NCBI GenBank assembly: GCA_902599575.1
Contig: CACKFS010000004.1
Span: forward strand, 1-54,882
Length of the DNA stretch: 54,882 nt
Direction of reading: 5' to 3'
Origin: an uncultured Pelagibacteraceae bacterium
Lineage (GTDB): Bacteria > Pseudomonadota > Alphaproteobacteria > Pelagibacterales > Pelagibacteraceae
Below, one piece after another: positions 19,192 through 29,910 of this stretch. The first letter of the stretch is position 1, and each line of letters opens with the position of its first letter. The translations under genes and the position numbers were made by a program. The notes below the pieces were generated by a model, which saw nothing but the letters and a program-made list of their open reading frames with translations, made no database searches and was not told the DNA's origin.

Positions 19192-20124
19192 TTATTTGAA
19201 CAGAAAAGATACAGATGTTGAGTTAGAAATACGTCTTATTGCTTCACCCATTAAATTTGATACAGACAAAATTTCAATATTTTTAGCGTTTTTTATTTTG
19301 TTATAATTGTCTATTGTGTCTGTAATAACTAAATTTTTAATAGTTGATTTTCTAATTTTATTAACTGCATCACCACTTAATACTCCGTGTGTTATGTAAA
19401 CGTGTATCTCCTTTGCGCCTTTTTCTTTTAGTACTTTAGCAGCGTTTACAATTGTACCTCCTGAATCAATTATATCATCAACCATAATACAACACTTATC
19501 TTTAACATTTCCTATAACATTCATTACTTCAGATTTTCCTGGAGAAGGTCTTCTTTTATCTATAATCGCTAAACCTGAATTAAGAAACTTACTTAATCCT
19601 CTTGTTCTAGCTACACCACCAACGTCTGGTGACACGCAAATTATATTTTTTGATTTAATTCTTTTTTTTATGTGTCTTGCAAATATTGGAGTAGCAAATA
19701 AATTATCTACCGGTATATCAAAAAAACCCTGAATTTGTCCTGAATGTAAATCGATTGTCACGACTCTATCAGCACCAGCTTTAGTAATTAAATTAGAAAC
19801 TAATTTTGCTGATATAGATGTTCTCGGCACAACTTTTCTATCTTGCCTTGCATATCCAAAATAAGGAATTACAGCAGTGATATTTTTTGCAGATGATCTT
19901 TTTAAAGCATCGATACATAATAACATCTCCATCAGATTATCATTAGCTGGAGATGAGATTGATTGAATAATAAAAATATTATTACCTCTAATATTTTCAT
20001 TAATCTCTATATATATTTCCCCATCTTTAAATTTTCTAATACTTGAATTGACGAGCCTTTCTTTTAAATATTTAGCAATTTTTTCACTTAATTTTTTATT
20101 ACTATTTCCTGTTAGAAGTTTCAT
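19192..20124 (-). CDS. prs: Ribose-phosphate pyrophosphokinase
   Basis: [41 protein letters not shown]. Confidence 0.97.
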   Translation of the reverse strand: MKLLTGNSNKKLSEKIAKYLKERLVNSSIRKFKDGEIYIEINENIRGNNIFIIQSISSPANDNLMEMLLCIDALKRSSAKNITAVIPYFGYARQDRKVVPRTSISAKLVSNLITKAGADRVVTIDLHSGQIQGFFDIPVDNLFATPIFARHIKKRIKSKNIICVSPDVGGVARTRGLSKFLNSGLAIIDKRRPSPGKSEVMNVIGNVKDKCCIMVDDIIDSGGTIVNAAKVLKEKGAKEIHVYITHGVLSGDAVNKIRKSTIKNLVITDTIDNYNKIKNAKNIEILSVSNLMGEAIRRISNSTSVSFLFK

Positions 20125-20136
20125 TATTTTGAAAAA

Positions 20137-20892
20137 TTATTTAATCATAATTAATGATATATTTCTACCATAATCATTTTGATTGTTATGTATAGCTCTT
20201 CTTGCACTAAAAAAATTATTTTTTGGATTATATGTATCCTTATCAATTAAATCGATTTTCTTTAAACCAAGACTTTTCAGTTGGTAGTAAACATATTTAT
20301 TTAGGCTAAAATATGTTTTTTTTTTTATTTTTTTGAAAAAAGATCTATTCACAGTATTTTGTTTTAAAAATTTAAGCTTAAAATCAGATTTAATCTCATA
20401 ATTTTTTTGAGCTATACAAGGGCCAATAGCAGCAACCAAATCTTTGGTATCACTTCCCGATTTAATCAAAAAATTTACAACTTTTTTTATGATTTCTTTG
20501 TAGGCACCTTTCCACCCAGCATGTATTGCTGAAATTATTTTGAGTTTTGGATCATAAATAATTATAGGCGCACAGTCAGCAGTCAGAATACCCAATACAA
20601 TATTTTTTTTATTTGTAATTAAAGCGTCTCCAACTAGCTTTGTTTTATATTTTCCTCTATTTACATAGAAATACTTATTACTATGGATTTGATGTAACAA
20701 TATTAATTTTTTGTGAGTTGAACCAATTTTTTGACAAGCTATTTTAAGATTTTTTGTTACTTTAACTTTTGTATCAGATGAACCTCTTCCACAGTTTAAG
20801 CTTTTATATATTCCTTTAGATTTTCCACCTTCCATGCCTAGAAAGCAGTGTTTAATACTTTTATACTTTAATAATTTTTTTGATAAAATCAT
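20137..20892 (-). CDS. pgeF: Polyphenol oxidase / laccase-domain family protein (YfiH/PgeF)
   Basis: LLHQIHSN, TADCAPIIIYD, ISAIHAGWKGAYKEIIKK, AIGPCIAQKNYEI. Confidence 0.9.
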   Translation of the reverse strand: MILSKKLLKYKSIKHCFLGMEGGKSKGIYKSLNCGRGSSDTKVKVTKNLKIACQKIGSTHKKLILLHQIHSNKYFYVNRGKYKTKLVGDALITNKKNIVLGILTADCAPIIIYDPKLKIISAIHAGWKGAYKEIIKKVVNFLIKSGSDTKDLVAAIGPCIAQKNYEIKSDFKLKFLKQNTVNRSFFKKIKKKTYFSLNKYVYYQLKSLGLKKIDLIDKDTYNPKNNFFSARRAIHNNQNDYGRNISLIMIK

Positions 20893-21965
20893 TCAAACCC
20901 AAAAAATTTTTTATTATTACTTTTATATGCAAAAATAACTTTGAATAATTCTCCCATTGAACTTTTATTTAAAAGTCTTGAAAGTGTTGTGATCATATAT
21001 TTTTTTTGTTTTTCATTCATTTTTTTTTCCAGGATCTTGGCTCTTTCAATAATCCCCATTCTTTCTAAAAAAAATTTCTGTGTAACTACTTTCTTAACAT
21101 TTAATTTTTTTTTTGAAAAAAATTCATTTAACAAGCTAAAATTTACTAGTGAAGTAATATCTGCATTACCAATATATTTTAACAGGTTTTTTTTGTGAAT
21201 TTGTCTATTTTTCATCACAATTTGTATAGTACTTTCATTTAATCTTCCCATATAACCGTAATCAATTAACAGCACTCCTCCAGATAAAGATTTTATTTTT
21301 TTTATAATTTTACTTAATTCCCCAAGACCTTGCTTTGGGTATTCAATAAATTTAAGTTTTTTTAAAATTTTAAAAGATTTTAAGTTAATTAGATCATTCA
21401 ATTTAGGCTTGCACTGGGTTTCCTCAAGAAATTTTCCATTAAAAATATAGCATTTTTCAAATAATTTTTTATCCTTAATAAAAAATTGCTTTATTGGTAT
21501 TGCGTCAAAAAATTCGTTACCAAAAAAAATAATTGGACCGCCTTTTATGTTTTTATAATTATTTATCCATTTTAAATTAGTTCCCTTTAATTTTTTTTTT
21601 TGAGTCCTTCTTAAAAACTCACTTTTTTCATATAAAAAAAATTTTACGGAATTATTAAAGGTTGGAAAATTTTTAAAAGTTTTTACTAATACTTCCGATA
21701 AACTTCCATCGCCTGGGCCAAGCTCAACCAAGTTAAAAATTTTAGGTTTTCCTAAAGTTTCCCAAGTCGAAATTATCCATATGGCTATAATCTCAGAAAA
21801 TAAATTTGATATAGTTGGAGATGTAACAAAATCACCTTTTTTCCCAAAAGGCATTTTATTTGTATAGTAGCCTATTTTTGGTTTGTATAATGCTCTATTT
21901 ATAAAATCATCAACTTTAATTTTTTTATTTTTTATAATATTAAATTTTTCAAGGGATTTTTTCAT
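20889..21965 (-). CDS. Class I SAM-dependent methyltransferase, MidA/NDUFAF7 family
   Basis: DFVTSPTISNLFSEIIAIW, LVELGPGDGSLSEVL, GNEFFDAIPIKQF, GGVLLIDYGYMG. Confidence 0.9.
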   Translation of the reverse strand: MKKSLEKFNIIKNKKIKVDDFINRALYKPKIGYYTNKMPFGKKGDFVTSPTISNLFSEIIAIWIISTWETLGKPKIFNLVELGPGDGSLSEVLVKTFKNFPTFNNSVKFFLYEKSEFLRRTQKKKLKGTNLKWINNYKNIKGGPIIFFGNEFFDAIPIKQFFIKDKKLFEKCYIFNGKFLEETQCKPKLNDLINLKSFKILKKLKFIEYPKQGLGELSKIIKKIKSLSGGVLLIDYGYMGRLNESTIQIVMKNRQIHKKNLLKYIGNADITSLVNFSLLNEFFSKKKLNVKKVVTQKFFLERMGIIERAKILEKKMNEKQKKYMITTLSRLLNKSSMGELFKVIFAYKSNNKKFFGFE

Positions 21966-22720
21966 TTTCTACGTAAGAGTATAATACCTATAAATATCAT
22001 AAGTATACTTAATAACATTCCCATACTTAATGATCCAAAGATGTAACCAATTTGTTCATCAGGTTCTCTAAAAATTTCAGAAAACAATCTAAATATTCCG
22101 TAAAAAATTAAAAAGGCAAAAGAACAGCTTCCCTCTTTGTAATTTTTACTGAAGTAGATTTTATTCATTATAATGAATAAAAATATACCTTCAAAAATAG
22201 CCTCGTACAATTGTGACGGATGTCTTGGAATATTATCAACTAACGGAAAGATAACACCCCAAACTAAATCAGTTGGTTTTCCAACAAGCTCGCTATTTAT
22301 AAAATTTGCAATTCTACCAAAAAAAATTCCAATAGGTGCCGTAACAGCTATGAAATCAAAAAAAATATACTTTTCTAAATTATTTTTTTTACAAAAAATA
22401 ACAGTGGCTATTATAATTCCTATTAAACCCCCGTGAAAAGACATCCCTCCTTGCCATATCATAATTATTTCTGAAGGATTTTTTAGGTAAAATTTTAAAT
22501 TATAAATCAAGACATAACCTAGTCTCCCTCCTAAAATTATACCTATAATTAGATAAGTTATTAAATCATCGATGTAAATCTTATGAATATTGTTTTTAAT
22601 TAATATTTTCTTTATGTAAATCCATCCACAGATTATTCCAAAAATATACGCAAGAGAGTACCAGTGAATTTTGATAAAAAATATTTCAAAAGCCACTGGA
22701 TTCAAATTATTAATAAGCAT
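21962..22720 (-). CDS. lgt: Prolipoprotein diacylglyceryl transferase (start at MLINN preferred over 22756)
   Basis: IHWYSLAYIFGI, GGRLGYVLIYN, WQGGMSFHGGLIG, FGRIANFINSELVGKPTDLVWGVIFP, RHPSQLYEA. Confidence 0.93.
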   Translation of the reverse strand: MLINNLNPVAFEIFFIKIHWYSLAYIFGIICGWIYIKKILIKNNIHKIYIDDLITYLIIGIILGGRLGYVLIYNLKFYLKNPSEIIMIWQGGMSFHGGLIGIIIATVIFCKKNNLEKYIFFDFIAVTAPIGIFFGRIANFINSELVGKPTDLVWGVIFPLVDNIPRHPSQLYEAIFEGIFLFIIMNKIYFSKNYKEGSCSFAFLIFYGIFRLFSEIFREPDEQIGYIFGSLSMGMLLSILMIFIGIILLRRK

Positions 22721-22760
22721 ATTATAAAAATTAGAATATATTATTTTTAAAAGCAAAAGT

Positions 22761-23006
22761 ATGTCAAAATCTAAAATTTTATTAGAAAAATTAACAAGTT
22801 TACTTGCCCAAGGATTAATATCCTACAAAGACTTAAGCAACGAAGTAATTAACATAATTAAATCTCAGAGAGATGAAATCATTTTAAAAATGAAAATATC
22901 AACAAAAGAAGAAACAGATATTCTTAAAAGGAGAATTGAAAAGTTGGAAAACGAGATAAATAAATTAAAAAAAAATAAACGAACTAAAAAGGTAAAGAAA
23001 TCTTAA
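22761..23006 (+). CDS. UbiK/BMFP-family ubiquinone biosynthesis accessory factor
   Basis: Small protein with C-terminal coiled coil (TKEETDILKRRIEKLENEINKLKK) typical of BMFP/UbiK. Confidence 0.65.
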   Translation: MSKSKILLEKLTSLLAQGLISYKDLSNEVINIIKSQRDEIILKMKISTKEETDILKRRIEKLENEINKLKKNKRTKKVKKS

Positions 23007-24297
23007 CACTCAAACCGCCTAATTTTGATTTATTTAAATCAATTTTTCCACCATGGGATCTAACTACATCAGATGCAATTGAAAGACCAAGACCCACGCT
23101 TGATTTTGAGTCACCTCTTCCTTTATTTATTTTATAAAAAGGTTTGAAAACATTTGAATATTCTGATTTTGGAATACCTGGTCCGTCATCTTCTATAATT
23201 ATAACCATTATTTTATTTAACTTTTTTAAGGAAAATGTAACTTTTTTTCCATACTTAAGACCATTGTCTATTATGTTGCTTAGACACCTTAATAATAAAT
23301 TTTTTCTTCCATTAAAGTTTACATTTTCATCAATATCTGAGGATATTAAAGCATTATCATATTTTTTTATTAAAGATTTGATTGTTTTTGAGATGTTAAA
23401 CGATTCATCTTTTTCAGAAGACGTCGAACTAGCAAACTGCAAATATTCATTTAGCATTTTTTCCATTTCCTCTATGTCCTCAGAAAGTTTTTTTGAAATG
23501 TTGTTGTCTTTGATAAAGGCTAATTGCAACTTTATTCTTGTTAGCGGAGTTCTTAAATCGTGGCTTATTCCAGACAACATCTCAGATCTCTGATTTAAAT
23601 GTCTTAAAATTCTTTTCCTCATTCTATCAAATTCAAATCCAGCTTGACGTATTTCAAGAGCACCAGAAGGCCTGAATTCACCAACATCTTCACCTCTTCC
23701 AAATTTTTCAGATGCTTTCGCTAAATTTACGATTGGTCGTGTTTGGTTTTTTAAGAAAATCAAGGCAACTGTAATTAATAAAAACGCAGGGAATGTGATC
23801 CATAACGCAAATAATCTAGCCGATGTACTGGTAACTCTTTCTTTTGGAATATAAAATTCAAAGTACCCATTAATATGTTTTATTCTCAATTCAATTAAGC
23901 CTTTGAATTTTGTGGTATCAAACCAATAACTTAAATTTCTGGATTTTAATTCTCTTCTCAAAGTACGATCCATAGGGCTGAACCATCTCTCCATATCTTG
24001 TTTTGGTAAGTCACCAAATGAAATAAATTTTACAGTAAAGTTGTGATGTTCTTCAAATAAGTTTATTAAATTCTCTTTATTGTAATCTTCATTGTCATAA
24101 GCATCTAAAAAAAATTTAATTTCTCCTATTAATGCATTTGTCATACCTTTATTTGTTTTTATCCACAAACTATCAAAAAAAACTACTGATATAGTGATTT
24201 GTAAAATTATGATTGGAGCTGCAACAATTAAAAGAGCTCTATAAAATAATCTTTTTGGAAGTATTTCTTTAACAAATTTATTCAATCCATAAAACAT
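22984..24297 (-). CDS. EnvZ-like sensor histidine kinase
   Basis: Two TM segments, HAMP, H-box SGISHDLRTPLTRIK, N-box SNIIDNGLKYG, DDGPGIP, GLGLSIA. Confidence 0.92.
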   Translation of the reverse strand: MFYGLNKFVKEILPKRLFYRALLIVAAPIIILQITISVVFFDSLWIKTNKGMTNALIGEIKFFLDAYDNEDYNKENLINLFEEHHNFTVKFISFGDLPKQDMERWFSPMDRTLRRELKSRNLSYWFDTTKFKGLIELRIKHINGYFEFYIPKERVTSTSARLFALWITFPAFLLITVALIFLKNQTRPIVNLAKASEKFGRGEDVGEFRPSGALEIRQAGFEFDRMRKRILRHLNQRSEMLSGISHDLRTPLTRIKLQLAFIKDNNISKKLSEDIEEMEKMLNEYLQFASSTSSEKDESFNISKTIKSLIKKYDNALISSDIDENVNFNGRKNLLLRCLSNIIDNGLKYGKKVTFSLKKLNKIMVIIIEDDGPGIPKSEYSNVFKPFYKINKGRGDSKSSVGLGLSIASDVVRSHGGKIDLNKSKLGGLSVKISLPF

Positions 24298-24955
24298 ATC
24301 CTGTACCTCTTATAGTTTGTAAATATTTTGGATTTTTTGGATTCATTTCAATTTTTTTTCTTAATCTAGTAATAATTACGTCAATTGATCTTTCTTTTTC
24401 TAGATTAATAAGTTTTCCTATTTCCAGTCTACTAAAAACCTTACCAGGTTGATTTATCATTTTATCTAAAATTTTCTTTTCGGTTGTGTTGATTTTAAGT
24501 TCTTTTTTCTCTTTTATTATTAACAGCTTTGTTAAATCAATTTTGATGTTTCCAAAATTTATAGCTCTTATGAGGTTTTTTTTTTGTGTTTTGGATAAAA
24601 TATTTTTTATTCTCAATAGCAGTTCCTGTGGTTCAAATGGTTTCGGTAAATAATCATCTGCTCCAGATTCGAGTCCCTCAACTCTTTCTTTTGGTTCACC
24701 TTTAGCGGTCAAAAGTATTACCGGAGTATCAATAAAGGATTTATTTTCATCTAAAAATTCCAAACCACTTTTGCCAGGCATCATAATATCTAAAATTATC
24801 AAATCAAATTTTATGATTGCAATTTTTTTTTGAGCCTCTTCAGCTGAACTAGCTGTATTTACCAAAAAACTTTTTTCATTTAAAAATTTTTTTACTAAAT
24901 TTCTTATACCGTCATCATCGTCTACAACTAATATGTGAGCTTTATAATTTTTCAT
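24278..24955 (-). CDS. petR: OmpR-family response regulator (PetR-like)
   Basis: VVDDDDGIRNL, LIILDIMMPGKSGLEF, LLTAKG, wHTH IDVIITRLRKKIEMNPKNPKYLQTIRGTGYV; preceded by a MarR gene as in petP-petR. Confidence 0.8.
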   Translation of the reverse strand: MKNYKAHILVVDDDDGIRNLVKKFLNEKSFLVNTASSAEEAQKKIAIIKFDLIILDIMMPGKSGLEFLDENKSFIDTPVILLTAKGEPKERVEGLESGADDYLPKPFEPQELLLRIKNILSKTQKKNLIRAINFGNIKIDLTKLLIIKEKKELKINTTEKKILDKMINQPGKVFSRLEIGKLINLEKERSIDVIITRLRKKIEMNPKNPKYLQTIRGTGYVLWIE

Positions 24956-25385
24956 TTATTATTCTTTTTAGGACCTGGTCAAAATTCAGCACCTCTTTTG
25001 CCGATGAGTTTAAAAAAGCTTTATAAATTCTTTTTTTTTGAGAAAAAAAAATTTCGTTGTAAATTTTACTTCCTTTAGAACTTAAATAAATATGTCTAAC
25101 TCTAGTATCTTTACTATCCTTTTTAAATTCTAAAAAATCTAGCCTCTTCAAGTCATTTAGAACCCTATTTAAACTCTGCTTAGTTACATTTAATTTCTTT
25201 AATAGTTGTGAAATTGTAATTCCTTCATAAAAAGATATTAAATGAAGAGATTTATGATGAGCAGTACCTAATTGATACTTTTTAAGTATTTTCTTGGGAT
25301 CACTAAATGACTCTCTATAAGTGACAAAAATTTTTTCAATAAAACCTTTTAATTGTTCATCTTTTAAATAAAGAAGATCTTTCAT
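24942..25385 (-). CDS. petP: MarR-family transcriptional regulator (PetP-like)
   Basis: wHTH GITISQLLKKLNVTKQSLNRVLNDLKRLDFLEFKKDSKDTRVRHIYLSSKG; overlaps the response-regulator gene. Confidence 0.75.
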   Translation of the reverse strand: MKDLLYLKDEQLKGFIEKIFVTYRESFSDPKKILKKYQLGTAHHKSLHLISFYEGITISQLLKKLNVTKQSLNRVLNDLKRLDFLEFKKDSKDTRVRHIYLSSKGSKIYNEIFFSQKKRIYKAFLNSSAKEVLNFDQVLKRIINEKL

Positions 25386-25447
25386 AATAAGTAAGTTATA
25401 TTGACATATTAAATTTAGGAAGTTATTTTTTTATAAATTTTCTTTTT

Positions 25448-26332
25448 ATGATGATTCCTTACGATAAAAGAGACGGTAAAATTTGGTATAATTCTGAACT
25501 AGTAAACTGGTCAGATGTTAAGTTACATGTTTTAAGCCATGGACTACATTACGCGAGTTGCGTTTTTGAGGGCGAGAGGGTTTATGATGGCGAAATTTTT
25601 AAATTAGAGGAACATACTTCAAGATTTTTTCACTCAGCAAAAAGAATGGGTTTTGTAATTCCTTATAGCGAGGATCAAATAAACAAAGCTAGTAAAAATA
25701 TTATTTCAGTTCAAAAAGTTGAAAATGGTTATGTTAGACCAATTGCCTGGCGAGGTAGTGAAATGATGGCTATTTCAGCTCAACAAACAAAAATTCATGT
25801 AGCAATTGCAACCTGGGAGTGGGGATCTTATTTCGATCCAAAGTTAAAAGTTGAAGGAATAAAATTAAATATATCTAAATGGAAAAGACCTGCACCAGAT
25901 ACAATACCTTGGGATACGAAAGCATCTGGATTATACATGATATGTACTTTGTCAAAACATGAAGCAGAGAGGGATGGATACACCGACTCTTTAATGTTAG
26001 ATCATGAAGGTAATGTTGCAGAAGCCACTGGCGCAAATATCTTCTTTAAAGATAAAGATGGAAATCTGCATACCCCAACTCCTGACTCTTTCCTTGATGG
26101 CATTACAAGAAGAACAGTAATAGACATTGCAAAATCAAAAAACATAAAAGTAATTGAAAGAAAAATTACACCAGATGAACTTAAAAATTTTACTGGTTGT
26201 TTTCTTACTGGCACTGCTGCAGAAGTAACTCCGGTTTCACAAATAGCAAATTATAATTTTAAAGTTTGTAAAACAATTATCGAATTATCAGATTCTTATC
26301 AATTGATTGTAAGAAAAAAGAAAGCTGCTTAA
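25448..26332 (+). CDS. ilvE: Branched-chain amino acid aminotransferase
   Basis: HGLHYASCVFEGERVY, AKASGLY-like KASGLYMICTLSKHEAERDGYTDSLMLDHEGNVAEATGANIFF. Confidence 0.94.
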   Translation: MMIPYDKRDGKIWYNSELVNWSDVKLHVLSHGLHYASCVFEGERVYDGEIFKLEEHTSRFFHSAKRMGFVIPYSEDQINKASKNIISVQKVENGYVRPIAWRGSEMMAISAQQTKIHVAIATWEWGSYFDPKLKVEGIKLNISKWKRPAPDTIPWDTKASGLYMICTLSKHEAERDGYTDSLMLDHEGNVAEATGANIFFKDKDGNLHTPTPDSFLDGITRRTVIDIAKSKNIKVIERKITPDELKNFTGCFLTGTAAEVTPVSQIANYNFKVCKTIIELSDSYQLIVRKKKAA

Positions 26333-26914
26333 TTATTTATTATCTTCAGAAATTGCGTGGTCAATTCCTTTTCTAAGGTAATCATAAGCTGTAAATAAAG
26401 TTAAGAATGCCGAAAGCCACAAAATTATAATACCAATAGTTTGAGCATTATAGTCTTGAAAATTTAAAATTTTATTACCAGTTTCCCCTGTTAATAAAAT
26501 AGAAATTGAAAACATTTGTAAAAAAGTTTTCAATTTCGCAAGATTTGATACTGGTAAATTTACTTGCCCTTTTGCTAAAAATTCTCTAAGGCCAGATATC
26601 AAAATTTCCCTTATCAGAATAATTATCGCAGCTATAACCTCAAAATTTTTTATTGTTCCATCCATAACTAATAAAATTAGAGCTGTAGCTACGATAATTT
26701 TATCAGCAATAGGATCTAAAAGTTCACCAAGTTTAGATTCCTCTTTATACAATCTTGCTAAAAGACCATCTAAAAAGTCTGTAAAAGATGCAACAACAAA
26801 TAAAAAAAATGGAATTACATCTCCATAAAATCCTGGCAAATAAAATGTTAACACAAATATTGGGACTATAATTATACGGCCAATTGTCAGATAATTAGGA
26901 AATTTAAATTTCAT
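26333..26914 (-). CDS. pgsA: CDP-diacylglycerol-glycerol-3-phosphate 3-phosphatidyltransferase
   Basis: CDP-alcohol phosphatidyltransferase motif [27 protein letters not shown]. Confidence 0.93.
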   Translation of the reverse strand: MKFKFPNYLTIGRIIIVPIFVLTFYLPGFYGDVIPFFLFVVASFTDFLDGLLARLYKEESKLGELLDPIADKIIVATALILLVMDGTIKNFEVIAAIIILIREILISGLREFLAKGQVNLPVSNLAKLKTFLQMFSISILLTGETGNKILNFQDYNAQTIGIIILWLSAFLTLFTAYDYLRKGIDHAISEDNK

Positions 26915-28776
26915 TCGTGAAAAAAGTTATATATTTTTTTTGCAACCTTTTCCTCAACTCCCTCTACCGATTTTATTTCATCTAAACTAGCAGACTCGAC
27001 AGCTCTCGCAGATCCAAAATGATTTAATAAAGCTCTCTTTCTAATAGACCCGATCCCACTAATTTGATCAAGAAGCGATTTTTTTAAGCCCTTTTTCCTT
27101 TTTGCTCTATGAGCGCTTATTGCAAATCTATGCGCCTCATCTCTTATTCTTTGTAAAAAAAATAAAGTTGGGTCGTTTTTTTCAAATTTAAATTCTTTAC
27201 CATTATGAAAAAAAGTTTCATTACCGCTATTTCTAAGTTTCCCTTTTGCAATTGCTATGACTGGGATCTCGTGGAGGCCCAATTCATTCATTGTTTCTCT
27301 TACTACTGAGTATTGGCCTTTTCCACCATCGATTAAAATTAAGTCTGGCATTGTCAAATAATTATCTTTTTCTTGAATGGCTCTTTTGAACCTTCGATTA
27401 ATAACCTCTCGCATCATACCATAGTCGTCTTGCTCGTTATTTTTAATTTTAATATTAAATTTTCTATATCTTTTCTTTATAAAACCTTCTTCACCAAATG
27501 TAATTAACGCTCCTATGCTGTCAGTACCTTGAATATGACTATTATCATATACTTCTATTAAGTTAATATTGCTCTCAAGATCAAATTTTTGTGAAATGTT
27601 CTCAAATAAGTCTTTATTATTTTGGCTTTCATATATTTTTCTATTTAAACTATCTTTTGCATTTTTTAGAGCTTGATTAATGACTTTTAATTTTGAGCCT
27701 TTTTTAGCAACTGAAATGCTAATTTGTTTATTTTCTTTTTTACTTAAGGTTTTTTCAATTAATAGTTTTTCTTTTATATCCTCACTTAAAATTATATTTA
27801 TAGGTACACTTTTATTTTCATAAAATTGTGTAACGAAAGAATTAATTATATTACTTAAATTTTCATCTGGATCATGTTTGGGAAAAAAAGCTTGATTGCC
27901 CCAATTTTGTTTAGACCTATAAAAAAAAACTTGGATACAAGTTTTACCAGATTCTTTGTAACCAGCAATAACATCAGCCTCTACTAAGTTCGTTTCATTA
28001 ATTCTTTGAGATGACTGAATAATATTGAGTGATTTAATTCTATCCCTAAGTATTGCAGCTTTTTCAAAATCTAGTTCATTGCTAGCAGTTTCCATTTGTG
28101 TAGATAAACTTTTTTGAATTTTTCTTGATTTTCCAGAGACAAAGTCAATAGCATCATCTACAGATTTTTTATAATCATTCTCTTGTATGAAATTTACACA
28201 AGGACCAGAACATCTTTTAATTTGATATAATATGCATGGCCTTTCCCTATTCTTAAATACAGTGTCATCACAAATCCTTAACTGAAATATTTTTTGGATC
28301 ATTTTTATTGTCCAATTTGCAGAACCTGCAGACGCAAACGGACCAAAGAAAAAACCTTCTTTGTCCTTTTTCCCTCTATGTTTTTTTATTTGTGGCCACT
28401 TTTCTTTGTTACTAATAAAAATAAAAGGAAACGATTTATCATCTCTCAATAATATATTAAATCTTGGCTTATACTTTTTAATTAAATTGGCCTCTAATAA
28501 TAAAGCCTCACTTTCGTTTGAAGTTGTTGTTACCTCAAGTTTTCTAGTTTGAGATAACATTCTCTCAGTTCTAATAATATGATTTTTCTCTGATACATAA
28601 CTTTTCAATCTATTAGGTAAATTTTTTGCTTTACCAACATACAAAACCTCATTTTTCTCGTTCAGCATTTTGTAAACACCTGGCAATTTAGCAATTAAAG
28701 GTATTTCTTTTTTTATAATGTCTTTTCCAGTATCAGAATTTGTCATAAATTCTCTTTTTTGAAATTTGAATGCCAA
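26911..28776 (-). CDS. uvrC: Excinuclease ABC subunit C
   Basis: [35 protein letters not shown], Cys-rich [34 protein letters not shown]-terminal HhH; start may be internal Met at 28746. Confidence 0.96.
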   Translation of the reverse strand: MAFKFQKREFMTNSDTGKDIIKKEIPLIAKLPGVYKMLNEKNEVLYVGKAKNLPNRLKSYVSEKNHIIRTERMLSQTRKLEVTTTSNESEALLLEANLIKKYKPRFNILLRDDKSFPFIFISNKEKWPQIKKHRGKKDKEGFFFGPFASAGSANWTIKMIQKIFQLRICDDTVFKNRERPCILYQIKRCSGPCVNFIQENDYKKSVDDAIDFVSGKSRKIQKSLSTQMETASNELDFEKAAILRDRIKSLNIIQSSQRINETNLVEADVIAGYKESGKTCIQVFFYRSKQNWGNQAFFPKHDPDENLSNIINSFVTQFYENKSVPINIILSEDIKEKLLIEKTLSKKENKQISISVAKKGSKLKVINQALKNAKDSLNRKIYESQNNKDLFENISQKFDLESNINLIEVYDNSHIQGTDSIGALITFGEEGFIKKRYRKFNIKIKNNEQDDYGMMREVINRRFKRAIQEKDNYLTMPDLILIDGGKGQYSVVRETMNELGLHEIPVIAIAKGKLRNSGNETFFHNGKEFKFEKNDPTLFFLQRIRDEAHRFAISAHRAKRKKGLKKSLLDQISGIGSIRKRALLNHFGSARAVESASLDEIKSVEGVEEKVAKKIYNFFHE

Positions 28777-29158
28777 CCGACGAGCAGTCCTTCATTATTT
28801 CAAGTTTTTCTATTTTAAGATTTATTTTCTCAATTCTTTTATCTTTAAAAAGCTCGTCAAATACATCTTCAGCTAGGGTTTCTAGGAAATTATAATGTTT
28901 ATTTTTTACCAGTTTTTTTATAAGTCGAACCACCTTTGAATAATTTACTATAGATTTTAAATCTTTATCATTTGATGGTTTTTTATCTTTGTAATCAATT
29001 TCTAATGAAAACTTTACTTTCTGAGGTTTTTCTTTCTCAAAATCATAATAACCTAGTTTTAGATTTAAGATAAGCTCTTTAATTAAAACTTTTTTTTCGT
29101 AATTAAATAGGTTTTTTGTTTTACCTATTCTTAAAATTTCAATATTATTTTTCTTCAT
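28733..29158 (-). CDS. folB: Dihydroneopterin aldolase family
   Basis: [55 protein letters not shown]. Confidence 0.85.
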   Translation of the reverse strand: MKKNNIEILRIGKTKNLFNYEKKVLIKELILNLKLGYYDFEKEKPQKVKFSLEIDYKDKKPSNDKDLKSIVNYSKVVRLIKKLVKNKHYNFLETLAEDVFDELFKDKRIEKINLKIEKLEIMKDCSSVGIQISKKRIYDKF

Positions 29159-29910
29159 TCTTTACCATCTAATACATCAGGAGTTTGCCAATTCAAACTC
29201 TGACCGCTATCTAGCGCTAAAACTTGACCAGTAATAGATCTATTTTTAATTAAAAAGTCAACTGCATTACAAATGTCATTAACATTTACCTGTTTTCTTA
29301 GTGGTGTAGCTAAATACTGTTTTTTAAAGTGGGCAACAGATTGTCTTTTATTTTTAATTGTAGGTCCTGGCGCAATTCCATTAACTCTTATCCTTGGCGC
29401 AAAACTCATCGCACTTGTTTTAGTCATAGTATAAAGACCAGCTTTGCTTAAGGTATAAGAAAAAAAATATGGAGTAAGTTTAAAAACTCTTTGATCAATA
29501 ATGTTGATAATATTGTTGTTACCTTTAACTACACATTTTGAAAATTCTTTGGATAAAATAGCTGGTGCTTTTAAGTTTGCATTTAGATGATTATTCCAAC
29601 CCTTTGAATTAAAATTTTCAATTTTATCATTTTCGAATACAGAGGCATTATTAATAAGACAATCAAGATAACCCATATTTTTTTTTGCAAATTTGACTAT
29701 TTTTAAAACATCTTTTTCTTTTCCAAGGTCTGCTTTTATTAAATAAATTTTTGAGCCTTTTTGCTCTAAATTATTTCTTAAATTTTCAGCTTTAGATTTT
29801 GATTTGTTATATTGAATTAAAATCTGGACTTTAAAACCAGATAATCGTTCTGCAATTGCTGCACCGATCCTGGTAGCACCACCTGTAATAATTATTTTCC
29901 GTGCTTCCAT
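29155..29910 (-). CDS. SDR-family oxidoreductase, FolM/pteridine-reductase-like
   Basis: [15 protein letters not shown] with Arg in the glycine-rich loop, [37 protein letters not shown]; overlaps folB. Confidence 0.8.
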   Translation of the reverse strand: MEARKIIITGGATRIGAAIAERLSGFKVQILIQYNKSKSKAENLRNNLEQKGSKIYLIKADLGKEKDVLKIVKFAKKNMGYLDCLINNASVFENDKIENFNSKGWNNHLNANLKAPAILSKEFSKCVVKGNNNIINIIDQRVFKLTPYFFSYTLSKAGLYTMTKTSAMSFAPRIRVNGIAPGPTIKNKRQSVAHFKKQYLATPLRKQVNVNDICNAVDFLIKNRSITGQVLALDSGQSLNWQTPDVLDGKE

